The notes under the pieces were generated by a model. The model was not told where the DNA came from. It saw only the letters and a program-made list of their open reading frames with translations, and searched no databases. Positions 20,698-33,800 of a stretch of DNA of 64,000 nucleotides are shown piece after piece. Position 1 is the stretch's first letter. Every line of letters begins with the position of its first letter. Source of the DNA: Gryllus longicercus (Eukaryota; Arthropoda; Insecta; Orthoptera; Gryllidae); assembly GCA_038098605.1 (NCBI GenBank), contig JAZDUA010000127.1:2735001-2799000 (forward strand), in the 5' to 3' direction. Both the position numbers and the translations under genes were made by a program.

Positions 20698-23600
20698 GTA
20701 TTGCTATTTCATCATGAAAGTACAGGAGGTTATGGTTCACATGTTTTGCACATTAAATTTAAACTACTTCAATACAAGGTTGAGGTAAATGAAATTTATT
20801 TCACAAAGTTATGTTTCATGTATCTTTCTGTTTGCAGCTGGAGTAAAAAAGGAACAACGGATTATAATAATGTAGTGGATGGATTAAAGAATGTGTACCG
20901 GGAGAAGTTACTACCTCTTGAAGAAACTTACAGATTCCATGATTTTCATTCCCCTATGCTCTACGATTCTGATTTTGAAGCTAAACCATTAGTCTTATTC
21001 ATGGGACAGTATTCTACTGGTAAAACCACACTAATTAAATATCTGTTGGACAGTGATTATCTTGGAATGCGTATTGGGCCAGAACCTACTACTGATCGAT
21101 TTGTGGCTGTAATGCACGATGAACGAGAAACAATAATCCCAGGAAATGCAGTAGTTGTTGATGCATCAAAACAGTTTCGACCTTTAGCTAAATTTGGTAA
21201 CAATTTTTTAAATCGTTTTGAGTGTTCTACTTTGAATAATGATGTGTTAAAAAGTATCTCTCTTATTGATACTCCGGGCATTCTTTCTGGAGAGAAACAA
21301 CGTGTTAACAGAGGGTATGACTTCACAGGAGTTTTAGAATGGTTTGGGGAAAGGGTTGATAGAATTGTTTTACTTTTTGATGCTCATAAACTTGATATAT
21401 CAGATGAGTTCAGAAGGTGTATTGAAGTGTTGCGAAAACATGATGACAAAATAAGAATAATTCTTAACAAAGCTGATAAAATTAATCAGCAACAATTAAT
21501 GAGGGTATACGGTGCTTTGATGTGGTCACTAGGCAAGATTTTGGACACTCCTGAGGCAACTCGTGTGTATGTTGGTAGCTTTTGGGATGAACCACTTACA
21601 TTTGATGAAAATAGAAGGTAAGTGATGAATAAAGGAATATCATGCCTTGAATTATATTTTCCATTATGATTTCACTCTTAACAAAAAGTGCCATTATGCG
21701 ACTGCTGTTTTGTATAGATTATTTGAAAATGAAGAACAAGATTTACTTCTAGATCTGCAATCACTTCCTCGCAATGCTACGCTTAGAAAATTATCAGATC
21801 TTAGTAAAAGAGCGAGACTTGCAAAGGTATGTATGTTTTGTTTTTACTGTTTTTTTTTTCTTTTCTTTTCTTTTTTTCTATGCTCACCAGAGGTACAAAT
21901 ATTCAATTCACTTTGAAGTTGCTCATTTAAAACAATATAAACTATAACTTCAAATTATCTTAATATTAAAATTCCAAATCCTTATTGTTAATTATGGTTG
22001 AATTTCTTAATTCTTTTAGATGTATATCCCTGTTGTTTAATTTTCATCTGATGTGTAAAATGTGAATAATTGATGCTTTAAATCCCACACGTCCACAAAC
22101 AAACAAACAAACAAACAAAAATTAAAAATAACAGCATCAGTAAACATTTTGATTGATTTTCATGTTTTTTGGTGTGCTAAAAGAAAAAAATTGTTGAAAT
22201 GTTTTGTTTGAGTGGGAGGTGGGGGGCATGGGTCAGCATCTCAGAGCAACTGGACAAATGAACTTGGTTGTGAGTACCAGAAGTATTAATTGTACTGACT
22301 CTAAAAAAGAAATCTCAAGCATCCCCATGGACTAAATTATAGGTTTGTAATAGCACTATATTTTCCGTTCTTGCTTAGAGAGATCTTTTCTTCTTTTCCT
22401 GTATATTTCTCCTTGCCCATTTCCATTGCGGGTGTTTGAAGTTTCATACATTATCACTCAGCAGTATTTTTCCATAATAAGTACGTATCTTATTTTCACA
22501 TTTTTCCTTAATAATGTCCCTTAAAGTCTTTCCCAAAGTGTCAGAATTTTTCCCCGTTGTTCTTTATTGATACTTCTCAAGTTTTATGGGTCCTTGACTA
22601 CAGGGGAATGTATTGAAGTGACTTCCAAGCTCATTTTACTACTTTGAGCTTTGAATGTTGTGAGTGTACTTGTCATGTTTCTGTAGTGACTGGATCTTTT
22701 TTGTTAGCTAGAAATCTGTTATTATTCTGGCTTTATTATTAAGGTTTTTCAGCTTTTTTTGTTTTCTAAATGAAGATTGATTCATAATCCTTAGAAAATT
22801 GAAGATGTTTAGTCAAATAAGGAGCCTTCCAGTGTTATTAGGTGGATGTTTGCGGAAAAGTGACATCGGCCACTATTATCTAAAACTAAGGTTTTATAAA
22901 GAAAATCCTTTGGTCTCATACCTCTGTGGCAGATTTTGTTCATAAAGCTCATGATAGAAAATATATAAAGTAAATGTCATTCTTCTCAAGTTTTCATCTT
23001 GATTTCAAATTTTCACATGTAAATACATTGACCCATGAAATGTCATGCTACATTTTCTAATATGTAAAATAAATCTGTTATGGACTGATAATGTTCATGC
23101 AGTATCAGAAGTCTATTAAAAATAAGGGGTAATACAAATTTAAATTATTGAAGCAAAATTAATGAAATGCAATCAAAAAAGGAAGAGAGAAAAAATATAA
23201 TAAAATAGTTGAAATCATTGCAACCCAATTGTAGTATTATTGTTTTTATTAGTGACTGAAGACAAACACAGCATATTGTGGAGTAAAAATCAGAATCATT
23301 TTCTAATTCAGCACTTCAAAAATCTTTGAAATTTGACAACAAATTCTTTGCAATTTTTTGGCCACAAATTAGTGTTATTATTACATTAAAATAACAATGT
23401 TCATTTATAGAGTAATATGACATGAAATTTATTGAGTGATTCATACTGTATTTCATATGTGATTGATCATTATTGTGATTGGTTATAGGCTCATGCATAT
23501 CTCATGAGTCATTTGAAGCGGAACATGCCTTTCCTAGGAAAAGAGAAGGCAAAAGCGAGGCTTATTGGTGACCTTGCTCAAATATACCATGATGTTCAAG

Positions 23601-24486
23601 TGCAGCATCAGATGTCACCTGGGGACTTCCCAGATGTGAAAAAAATGCAGGTAAAGAGTTTGTCAACAGTTTCATATACTTAAATTCACTGAAAATGAGA
23701 CTGACAGGTTTTTCTATTGGCAATAATTTCTTTGTAGGATATGCTTTCAAGGTTTGACTTTGATAAATTGAAATCTCTGAAACCAAAGCTTGTGAACAAA
23801 GCTGATGAAATGTTGACAGATATTTCAAAAATCATGGCAATGATTCCTGATGAAAGGGTACAATCAGGCCCATCTGTTGACTGTGAGTACCTTAAAAATA
23901 AAAGCAGAAACTATCAGTTGGAAATAGTGGTATAAATGTGTATGATTTTTCTGCTTCTTTTTTTAAGCCGGGGCTTTTAGTGCAGTATCTGATACTACTA
24001 GTCCTTTCGGAATTGAAAGTGAAGGTATCAATGAGGGAAAAGGAGAAACTGAATGGGTTGTAAATCGTTACAGAAGCACTTTTGATTCACTTTTTGATAC
24101 CCTAAATCCCGTTGATGGAAAACTATCTAGAACTGGTAAGTCTGTTACATTAATTCATGTCTACCAACATTAAATTACACTCACAAATAATGAACAACTA
24201 CAAGTTGCTGTTAACTTCTCCCACACTATAATATTTCCTAATCTAATGTATATAAATCAAAAATTTGTTTCTTACAGCTGCCAAAACAGCATTAGTAAAG
24301 TCCAAACTTCCAAGTGGAATACTTGGGCGCATCTACCAATTATCTGATGTTGATCAAGATGGATTGCTTAGCAAAGATGAATTTGCTTTAGCCATGCATT
24401 TAGTGAATATTAAGTTATCAGGTCATGAGTTGCCTTCAGAACTACCTTCACATCTAGTACCCCCTTCGCATAGGAGTGCATCTTAG
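20630..24486 (+). CDS. EHD-family endocytic recycling ATPase (EHD1/Past1-like)
   Basis: Dynamin-like ATPase of endosomal tubules that drives membrane scission and recycling. Exons 20630-20697 (less certain), 20838-21617, 21718-21826, 23489-23650, 23738-23882, 23968-24135 and 24278-24486 join in frame to 546 residues, the normal EHD length. Visible motifs: P-loop GQYSTGKTT (21004-21030), MRIGPEPTTD, DTPGILSG (21268), NKAD (21466), RVYGALMWSLGK, then a helical region (SLPRNATLRKL, PGDFPDVKKMQ), and a C-terminal EH domain with EF-hand loop DVDQDGLLSKDE and tail HLVPPS. In EHD1 the NPF pocket has a Trp just before that loop (KIWKLAD); here it is Tyr (RIYQLSD, codon 24334-24336). The protein looks more diverged than a typical insect Past1, so a paralogue cannot be excluded. 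Its 3' end faces the 3' end of the neurobeachin-like gene. Confidence 0.95.
20838..21617 (+). CDS. EHD exon: whole G domain
   Basis: Acceptor ctgtttgcag, donor AGAAG|gtaagt. Encodes SWSKKG through DENRR, including all nucleotide-binding motifs. It ends after two bases of an Arg codon. Confidence 0.96.
21718..21826 (+). CDS. EHD exon: LFENEEQDL to RARLAK
   Basis: Acceptor ttttgtatag, donor AAAG|gtatgt. Holds SLPRNATLRKLSDLSKRARLAK, the highly conserved helical region after the G domain. The 100-bp intron before it is among the shortest in the window. Confidence 0.95.
23489..23650 (+). CDS. EHD exon: helical domain
   Basis: Exactly 54 codons, phase 0 at both ends, after the acceptor ggttatag. 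Encodes AHAYLMSHLKRNMPF and SPGDFPDVKKMQ. The 1.66-kb intron before it holds a short AAAC repeat near 22096 and no other feature. Confidence 0.94.
23738..23882 (+). CDS. EHD exon: second helical segment
   Basis: Acceptor tctttgtag, donor GACT|gtgagt. Encodes DMLSRFDFDKLKSLKPKLV and SKIMAMIPDE, matching the EHD region before the linker. By alignment from memory it is one residue shorter than EHD1 around EMLTDIS. Confidence 0.94.
23968..24135 (+). CDS. EHD exon: linker and start of EH domain
   Basis: Acceptor ttttttaag, donor ACTG|gtaagt. Encodes GAFSAV, PFGIESEGINEGKGE and EWVVNRY, then the first EH helix (DSLFDTLNPVDGKLSRT). The usual linker Gly-Phe block of EHD proteins is recognisable. Confidence 0.93.
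24278..24486 (+). CDS. EHD terminal exon: EH domain EF-hand and C-terminus
   Basis: Acceptor tttcttacag; TAG at 24484-24486. Encodes AAKTALVKSKLPSGILGRIY, the EF-hand loop, FALAMHLVNIKLSGHELP and HLVPPSHRSAS. AATAAA-like signals follow at about 24572 and 24697. Confidence 0.95.
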
Positions 24487-27400
24487 CAAGAAAATGGATC
24501 CTCAACACTTCAACATGAAGTAATCAAAATTTAATGATGTAGATAAATGAATGAATGTATTATATGTATAGAAATAAAAAGAAGTTACTTCTGTTAATGC
24601 TATCAATTGGTCATTGAATGACAGGAATCTTTAAAAAAAATGTACAAAGCACAATTATTTTATTTGTAGATAATCTTGCCGGATAATTTGTTTGAAAATA
24701 AATTAAAAAAGGAAAAAAGACCTTTGTTTTTTGATCATTGTATTTCACTGATTAAAGTTGCTGTCTGTGAAGTTTATTTGTATTTATGGTTCCTATTTAA
24801 TGGGTGTTCTAGATTGCCTACTTTAACTGTGACCTGCATCAAGTATTATAGGATGAATCCCATATTTCATTATTTGCATTGTGGTCTTGTGGAGAAAAAT
24901 GCATTTCAGTACCATATACACAAATGAATAGCAAGCAATAGCAATATACCACTGTTGAAGACGAACAGTTTTTCATGATGTGTTTCATGGAATATTAATT
25001 TTTTTACACTTGTTAATATTTTTCTGATAATGCATATAGAGTATCAGGAGATTTTATACACAATATTTTAAAGCGGTTCAATAAATATATCTGATTATAT
25101 TATATACTAACCTTCTTTTTGTTTTAATGACCTGGACTGCTGTTATTTTGTTGTTTTTGTCTTCCACTTTAAAGGTTTGAAAGTGCTGCACTGGTTCATT
25201 TACCATAAGAATACAAAGAAAAATGTACATACATATTGAGATACTTCTGATACATGAAAGAAAGCAAAGAACAGGTAAATGCTTTTTTTTTCTGAGAAAT
25301 TGCAAAGACAAAAAATCTCATGGAGTAAATTCTTCCCTAATTTGATGATTATAAAGTGTGAAATAAAAATTGTTTCCAATATTCAACATACCATGAAAGT
25401 ACTTTAGCTTAAATTAATAATTTCTGTAATATATAAAAATGATGAGACTCGTGAATAGAAATTAAATTTTGTTTAGAAGCTAAGATTGTAGTGCAAAATA
25501 ATACATTTCAAAGAGGTTGCAACCACAACAAAAATTATAATGATTTATGAAATATTTATTTCATGTTTTTACTACCACGATGGATATATTTATTTCCATC
25601 ATGTTTGGTACCTTTCAGCACAAAATATAACCATTTTGTGTTTCAGGAATACACTTTGTTATTTCTTATAATACTGGTGTTACTGATGGTAAACACAAGA
25701 CAAGCTGTTCCTTTATTCTTGTAAAATATTCCACTTCAGTATTAGATTATGTTAGAATAATTTATCACACTGAAACCTACCCATGTCTTAAAAAAGTATA
25801 TTCCTGCAATACCATGAAGTTCAGAACAGATGCCCAATTGAATAAATGAATGAAAGAATGATGGATTGAAAATTCTCTTCATAAAAACTAGTGCATTACA
25901 TTGTGTTTCTAGTGCAAAGTTACATTGAGTGCCAAAGTATGCAGTACTGTCATGTAAATTAATATTATTTTAAAATCAATTAAAAGAAGGGATTGATAAT
26001 TTTATTTATAAGAAATTGAACATACAAACTCATTAAAAGATTGGAATACCAAATGAATTTTATTTTGAGGCTGAAATGAAGGTCATTTATTTGAAGATTT
26101 CTGAACATGATAAAACATTATCTAAATCTTATTAATACTGCAGTAATTTATTGTTTTCTTTGAATAAAGAAGCTATTGCAATATTAATAATACTGAAGAA
26201 CATTAAAAAATAAGAAAACATTCACAGTCATATTTCTCACTCAGCTACACAATCAACAGTTACTGAGACTAAAATGTACTCAATAATTTACATGTAACAC
26301 AGTAATATGGTCACATATCAACAAATGTACATTTTCATGCTTAACACTTTGTTTTACATTAAAATTAACATTGTATGAAGCCAGATAATTACTTCATTGA
26401 ATAATGAGACAGTAGAAGACATCTAATTAAGTACATAATAAGAATTTATTTGTGAGATTACCAAGTTATCCAATACTTATATGCTTATTATTACTAATTC
26501 TGAAAAATCACATTATTTTAAAAATGATTAACAACCATTAACAACAACAATTATACCACAGGAATTGTATCTGCCTGTGCATACAAGAATAAGTCACAGA
26601 GCTCTGGGCGGTAAAGTTATTGTTCCCTTCTTTTCAGAAATCTATTTCAAGCTTAGTCCACCCTTTTCTTATTTGTATTCTGACCATCTTCACAGAGAAT
26701 ATCATTAAATCTCAATCATTACGGTGAGTTACTTACTAAAGCTTCTGTGATGAGTTGTAATAAAAGTTTTTTATTATTTCTGAACAATTACCCTACTTTG
26801 ATGCAGATCTTTCTAGTTCCTTCCACCAATTTCTCCATCACAAAGTATTTAAAGCAAGAGTATTTACCTGAACAAAATCTTACAATTAATACAAATGATA
26901 ATTATCACTTAGTTCATATAGAAACATAGTTTAAATTTTAATTCAAAACATAAAAACTGTTTGCTTTCAATCAAACAATTTCTTCTTAAAGTTTTAAATG
27001 AAACAATAAAATTAAATTTCTTATTGACTTATAAAATAGTATCTCAAAACAACTATTCTATCAAACCTGACTCCCAAGAAGCTAAAATTAGCTCTACTCT
27101 TTCTTGTTTCAATTTCTGTCATCTAAACCATTGGCATGCCTACTGCACTACCCAGGCCCTTATGACTATTGCAACATGTCATTTAACTAAAACTATGTGG
27201 TCCTAAATACTATATAAAAATATGGTTATTCTTGTTTTGTATGTCCTCCATTGTGGACAAATTCATTGCTTTATGTACATAAAATTATTGTATAACCTGT
27301 ACATATTGAATATACATAATTTTAAAAACTTTATAGTGTTAGATATGGCAACATATATTATGCTCATTTATTAAACTCTTAATACATTAAAAACTGCACA

Positions 27401-27744
27401 CAATCCTTGCTCACTCCAATATTCACTAAACTAAAGGGAACACTTCTTGAATTTTTTTAATGTTACTCATACTCACCCTTTTCACACATCTCTATATGAA
27501 CATTCTGAATATAGCTTGCAATATCTATTGTTTCTTTTTATATGCAAAACATGCAATGCAATAAGAAATCAGAAACATCTAACATGATACCGACTTGGTA
27601 CATGTCATGAAAAAGCAAATGCTTTGCAAATTCCTTCACAGACATCTAGTTGTTCTGATTATCACTCAATGGAATGATATTCACTACATATCAGAGGAAA
27701 TGTGCATTTTGGAGTGGGCACACAGCAATGACCTTTCACAGTAA
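24487..27744. other. Convergent 3' regions of EHD and NBEAL-like genes
   Basis: Very AT-rich DNA between two stop codons that face each other. It should contain the EHD 3' UTR at the left and the NBEAL-like 3' UTR, read on the minus strand, at the right. No coding exon, RNA gene or transposon was recognised. AATAAA and its complement occur often, so poly(A) sites cannot be fixed. Confidence 0.6.
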
Positions 27745-27874
27745 CTATGCATTTGCTACTCCTAGTACCATGACCCTTCCATCACGAAGAGGCACCAAAA
27801 GGTGGGTGGCACCTGCAGTGACTACAACTGACTGGATGGGCACATGCAAAGGAAGGTCATAAACAGGAGGCAAG
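27745..27874 (-). CDS. NBEAL-like terminal exon
   Basis: Acceptor cataatttcag; one base completes Gly, then LPPVYDLPLHVPIQSVVVT and LLVPLRDGRVMVLGVANA, then TAG at 27745-27747. Matches the last NBEAL blade. It stops shortly after that blade, whereas vertebrate NBEAL2 continues with a basic tail. Confidence 0.9.
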
Positions 27875-30800
27875 CTGAAATTATGGAAAGAAAAACATTT
27901 TGAATTTAAATACGCTTACAAATATACCTAAGAAGCATTAATCACTAAGGGTGTGAAAATGAATTGAGGAAAACCTGTTACAATTAATTTCTGTTGACAT
28001 ATTTTATTGACAGAAAACAAACAATTGCATTGTTTCAACCAGAGAATTAAAAAGAAAATATAAATTTTCAATAGTATTCATACGTTTTAAAGAATATTTT
28101 GTTTTTAATACTAATGATAAACAAATAGTTTATTTTGTACCCAACTGCTTTTTATTAATGAAAATGTGTGATACAAATTACAGGAAAGTAGTTTTTTCTT
28201 ATTCATTTATTTATTTATTGCATGATATACTGAAAATATAATAATTTATAATCAAACACTATCTATAATTTATAAGAGATAAGAGCAAGTGTTCCTCAAT
28301 AATTAACTAACCATGCACATCTTTTACAGTTTGCAATGATTGTCAGTAGTGAAAATAAATTTTTATTTCAAAGTATAACAGACACAATATTTTAACAGAT
28401 GTACTCACCCTAACAAGCGACTTATAGTGATATCCCCGGCATCATCACCAACAACCAACATGTCACCCGCAACAGCCAGTCCAGCTACACGGCCGGGGAC
28501 TAGTTTGGATCCCAATGAAACACCATTCACTGAGTAAACATGCACTGAATGGCTTCTCTGTAATAATTTTAACACCATAAACATGAAAAATTCAATTAGA
28601 GAGAAATAACATCAACATTTACAAAAATTTCAGATAAAAGCTTACCTTATCATGAGCAGCAAATGCTATGTCACCCTGAGCAGAAAGAGCTAGTAGAGAT
28701 ACCTCCAAGTCTAGTCCATTAACACTTTGTGGTTCTAGTGTTCTTAAATATTGGCCTTCTTCAATAGTGTGAACATTTACTGTTCCATCCTGAAAAGAGG
28801 GAAATGTAACTGTACAGTCAAACTCAAGTAAAATAAATATTGAACACAGAAGATTATGGTAAATACTACAAAAAGAAAGGTATTTAACATACTCTTAAAC
28901 CAGCAACACACAGTATTAAAACAACATATGAATGCTCATCAAAAAGTTTTAAATTAGTTAATTGAAATTAAAAAAAAAAACATGTTAATGTACAATGTCT
29001 TTTATAGTTAATACATGTCACGATTCTTTAAATTCTAAAAATTATACACAATGAAATAATAATATAATAAAATATTCATAAGATATTTTCAAAATTGTAT
29101 TTTATGAAGAATGAACCCATTGGAAACTAGGTATTAATAATTTCAGGGCTTTTTTGAGTAAGCACAAATTTTTAATGAGTTTCTGAGTATCTAAGGTGAT
29201 TATGGACACGTATCACATGACAGGCTGGCTAGATTCTTTCAACTTGGTTGTATGCATTTGAAATTGCAAATGTAGATACCAACAAGAGAAAATATACATT
29301 TGGGTTCAGGTATTGTTGCGTTGGCAATGAATTGTGCCAAAGTTTTTTTCTGATTTCGATCAATCATTGATAAACCAAGCCTTTGGAATAACAAGTTTCC
29401 AATTGTGAAAATTAAAGAAAATAAGTTGTTAATGTGATAAGGTCCCATCTACAAGTCTGTTACAAGTAGCCCTTCTCATGCTACAATCTGGGGATAAATA
29501 GCTAAGGGAAAAATCCCTACTGTAAGTGGAAAGATGACAGAAAAATAAGTTAGAGAAAATTTGACACTAATTACTTGAAAGGGCTGAAACGTTAGTTGGA
29601 AACTTGTCATTACAAAGGGTCGAAACATGAATTGAGTGTGGGGATATACAAAGGAAAATATTAATTTTTGAATTGAAGTTGTTTTCTGAGAACATAAGCA
29701 GGAACTGAACATTGTTTGCTCTATTAGAATTAGTTAGATGAAAGGGAACTTGCAGTAGGTAGTTAAAATATTACTGGTACACATTAGGACTAGTGTTTTA
29801 ACCACCTAAAAACTATGCAAAACAAAATAAGACTTCATGAATTAATTCATGGAAAAATATAACATAAGGCATAAAATATGCTCTAAAAACAAAATCATTG
29901 TAGTTTACATTATGCTATTTTTTAATGTTTGAAGAGGATCATTAAGAAGAATACCATATAAGCCCAGCCAGCGCAAGAGATGTAACTCCATTTTCAATTA
30001 GGTTGATAATCAAGTTCAGCAAGTAGCATTCAATGCCCATCATATGCTAGTGACATGCAACTTGCTGAACTCAGTTATCAACCTATTTGAAAATGGAGTT
30101 AATTATAAATATCACAAAAAACACAGTTAATTTTTGAAGCACATTTTAACCACAACATTTCAACAATTTGGCTCTGTGAACCAATGAGAAGATCCTTGAG
30201 AGGAGAGACAGAGACAGAGGCGGGAGTGAAAGGTGGGGGTGGAAGACAATTATGCCCCCCCCCCCCAAACTTGGACAAATTTGAAAAAAATATATTTAGA
30301 CATTTCATTTCAGTATTATAAAATGCACAGAATAATGTTTAGCATTATTATGAATATCCCTTACTAATAAAATCTCTTTCAATAAATTTTGCTTTTAAAC
30401 ATTGTTTACTTAGAAATTAAACAGTTTCATGCCTAAAATCATGAGTCATAATGCTCAAATTTTAACTTTCTAAAAGAAAGAGTATTTCCTGTTTATTATA
30501 GATATAGATATTGAGATATATAGAGGTAAAGGTGTTTATTATAGCCATTTATGTAATATGAGCCCCCTTGGTATCTTTTCATACATCGCAAACATTCTAG
30601 CAGACTTGATTTTAACAACTAGTTTAATAACTCCTTTTGCCATCATAGCTCTGTAATTCAGTTGTAAATGAGAGCTATTGTGAAACAGAGGTGTTTGTGT
30701 TTTCTTGGTCCTAAAAGTTTTGGAAGGTAAGTCTTTGGCTTTTAATTATAGTTTGAGTTTGCTTACACCAATTCTAACAAAACGAATTTTTAAAAAAAAT

Positions 30801-33800
30801 CTTTAAAAAGCTGAAATATGACGAATGCGACCGAAAATTTGTTAAAATATCCCATCTTTAAAGAATCAAAATATGCAAAAACATGCCCCAATAAAGTATT
30901 CTATTTAATTCATATTTCAAAACAAATTTGACTATTTTCACAGAAAATACCTATTACAAGAAAATATTCCAAATCAAGAAAATCCTAACCGTATACGTCT
31001 ATCAATGTACAAATTATTATTGTAAAGTGCTCAACAAATACTATACTCCGGTTTAAATGTACTGTCCCTTCGGGGTCACGAGCTAAACGGAAAGGGGGAC
31101 ACTGACAATCTATCAGGCAGTTTCAATCTAAGTCGTAATGAAGCTCCCGATTGGATGACAGTGTCCTCGCCTTCCAACTCGAGACCTTGAAGGGACCTTA
31201 TATTTCAATTGGATTATTGTAGAGTGAACTACCCTGTTGAGCCACTTTTTTTTATGACTAGGGTTATCTGAAGACCGGCGTCGTTGGTCGAATTGCTAAA
31301 ATATGCTATATAAAGTTACGGAAGTTAAGCAATCCGAGGCACCGCGTATTTCCGGATGGGTGACCGATTGTGTACCCCGATTACTAATGGCGTCGAGCCC
31401 TTGGTCGTAGAGATAAAACGCCGCCTGACGATGCCGTTACGAGATAAACGACAAATAACTTAACGAAGAATACACGCGCAATGCCCCAAATCGGCTAACA
31501 GAGATGGGTTGCGTAAAATGCGCTAAGAAATAATGTTCATAATAGTAATAATAATAACAACTACAAATAAGCTTTGCGGGAGAGAGGAACTCTCCGCCAG
31601 CAGGAGCATACTCACGAGGGAGCCCGTGACGACGAGGTCGAGTTCCGTGGCGATGCAGACGCAGGAGACGGGCCGGTCGTGGCCGTACAGCGTGCAGTGC
31701 GGGCGGGGCAGCGGCGCGGTGGCGGAGCCCGCGCCCGCAGTGCTGCCGGCCGTCCCCGCGCCGCCTCCCGACGGCACCAGCTCCCACACCACGGCCGTGC
31801 AGTCACGCGACCCTGTCACCAGGTACTGGCCCACGGCGTCCAGCGCCACGCACGTCACCACGTCTGCGCACCACACGCACGCACTAGGTCAAGCTCATGC
31901 TGAGAAGATAGTGCCTATGATGGTCCTCCTCAAACGTACTCCAGAACCGACAGTGAATTACAGAAACTGTACCATGGTTTTTTATTCAATGTTGTAATAG
32001 AAATTGGTTTTAATGACGTACACAAAGGGTAAAGTCCATTTCATACAATTTTCTGAGCAAAATGAAATAAAATAAAAATAATGCAATAAATATACAGGTA
32101 TCTCAGAATAAATGATTTAAACTTCTAGTGCTGTAGATGAGAGCAAAGATTAACACTTTTTGTCAATATACATGTCGTGGAAAAATTTCACGTGGAGACG
32201 TGTGACATGTGCTTCTGTGTTGTTGCCAAAATTGTGTAACTCTCCATTATTTGGTTTTAAGTAAAATACTTCATTGCAACAGTGACGTCGCGATGTTGCC
32301 AGTTAGCACGTATCCACCGATGTGATTTTCAAAATTTTATACTTATTTACTTTATTTTCAACCTATGTTTTAAATAATTTCATTTCAGGAGTTTAATATC
32401 ACAGTTGCGTTATTTTCAGAGTTTGATACCTCAGGGTGGCCACTCATTTCCTGGAACAAATCTTCCTGATTTTTCCCTGCTTGCCAATGTATTATTATAT
32501 TTTTTTCTGTTTATATTTGTAGTTTCACATTAATTAAAGAAAATATAAAAGCTACCCTCGGCAAATAATTTCGCCATGAGAAAGTACGAATTAACTTAAT
32601 ACTTTCCCAGCACATAAAAATTGACGATATACTAATGTTTTTAGGCATAATATACAGTTTTATAACCTTTCCAAAATTCCCTTCCCTGACTTTTACTTAT
32701 TATTCTACAAATTCTCTGATTTTCCAGAGCAATGAAATTCCTAGGCTTTCGATGTGCCCCCTCGTACCCATTTACAAACGGGCAGGCAGAAGAGGTGGAG
32801 GCGGCTTACCGAAGTGCCTGCGCAGCGCCGCCACCGTCTTGCCCTTGGCCAGGCTGTAGAGGCGCAGCGTGCAGTCCCAGTGGCCGCCCGTGTACAGCAC
32901 CTTGGCGTCGTGCGACAGCGCGAACAGCTGGCTGCTCAGGGCCTGGCCCGGGTGGTGCGCGTTGCCCAGCGTGCGCTTGGTCCTGCGCGCACACACGCTC
33001 CGCTCAGGAAGAAAGCTTCGCCGTGGCATCCCACAACTCCCGCAATTGATTCACGAACACCAAAATATGCTTCGGAGGTGTTTTCAACTTTTATGTGTAC
33101 TCATCAGACAAGCAGTAATTTCGTGTAAAATTGCTCTAAGGTAAATAGATAAGTACTGCTTCAAAATACCTGTGAATGTATTATTGTATTTAACAAATAC
33201 CATTTTACTTATTATCTTCGGTAAATTAAATGTTTCAACATTCTTCCTCGATTTCCACGAATTTGAAAAACAAAATTATAGTGACTCACTGCGGATTGGC
33301 CTTCAGAATTTCAACTTTCTTACCATCTATAACTGTAATTGTAAGGACATGGATATTGACATTGAACGTTTCCCATCTCCCCAAGGGTAGCGTGGGGATA
33401 AAAATTGGATTCAGCGTAAGAATGCTGATCCCCTCAAAAAAAGAGTCACATACACTTGCCAAGGGAAAATGTAACTTGAACCTCGGTAAGTGCGGGTTTA
33501 CGTTCGCGTGGTCCCAGATGACCAATTCGCGACTAAAAAAAAGTTTATTAACGTTGCAACTAACGTTACAGCAGTGAGCATGATGTGCAGAGAGGAATAT
33601 TTCCAATATTCTTGTTAGTTTTAGGATCTAAAAAATGTGAGTATTTATGAAATGGGAGTAGATAGTAAAAAAATAATTATTTGATTATTATTTAATTTGG
33701 TTAATTATTTGGGGTTAGAATTTTGTTCGTAAACACACGATCACAGGTTCAAAGGTCACCTCACCGCCAGTGCCATTGCCGACTATTAAAATAGATGGCT

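Noticed and set aside
26747..27206. Short plus-strand frames in the EHD-NBEAL interval
   Set aside because: AT-rich chance frames without splice signals or homology.
31270..31395. Functional 5S rRNA gene
   Set aside because: The 5' half and the terminal helix are too diverged; only the internal control region is recognisable.
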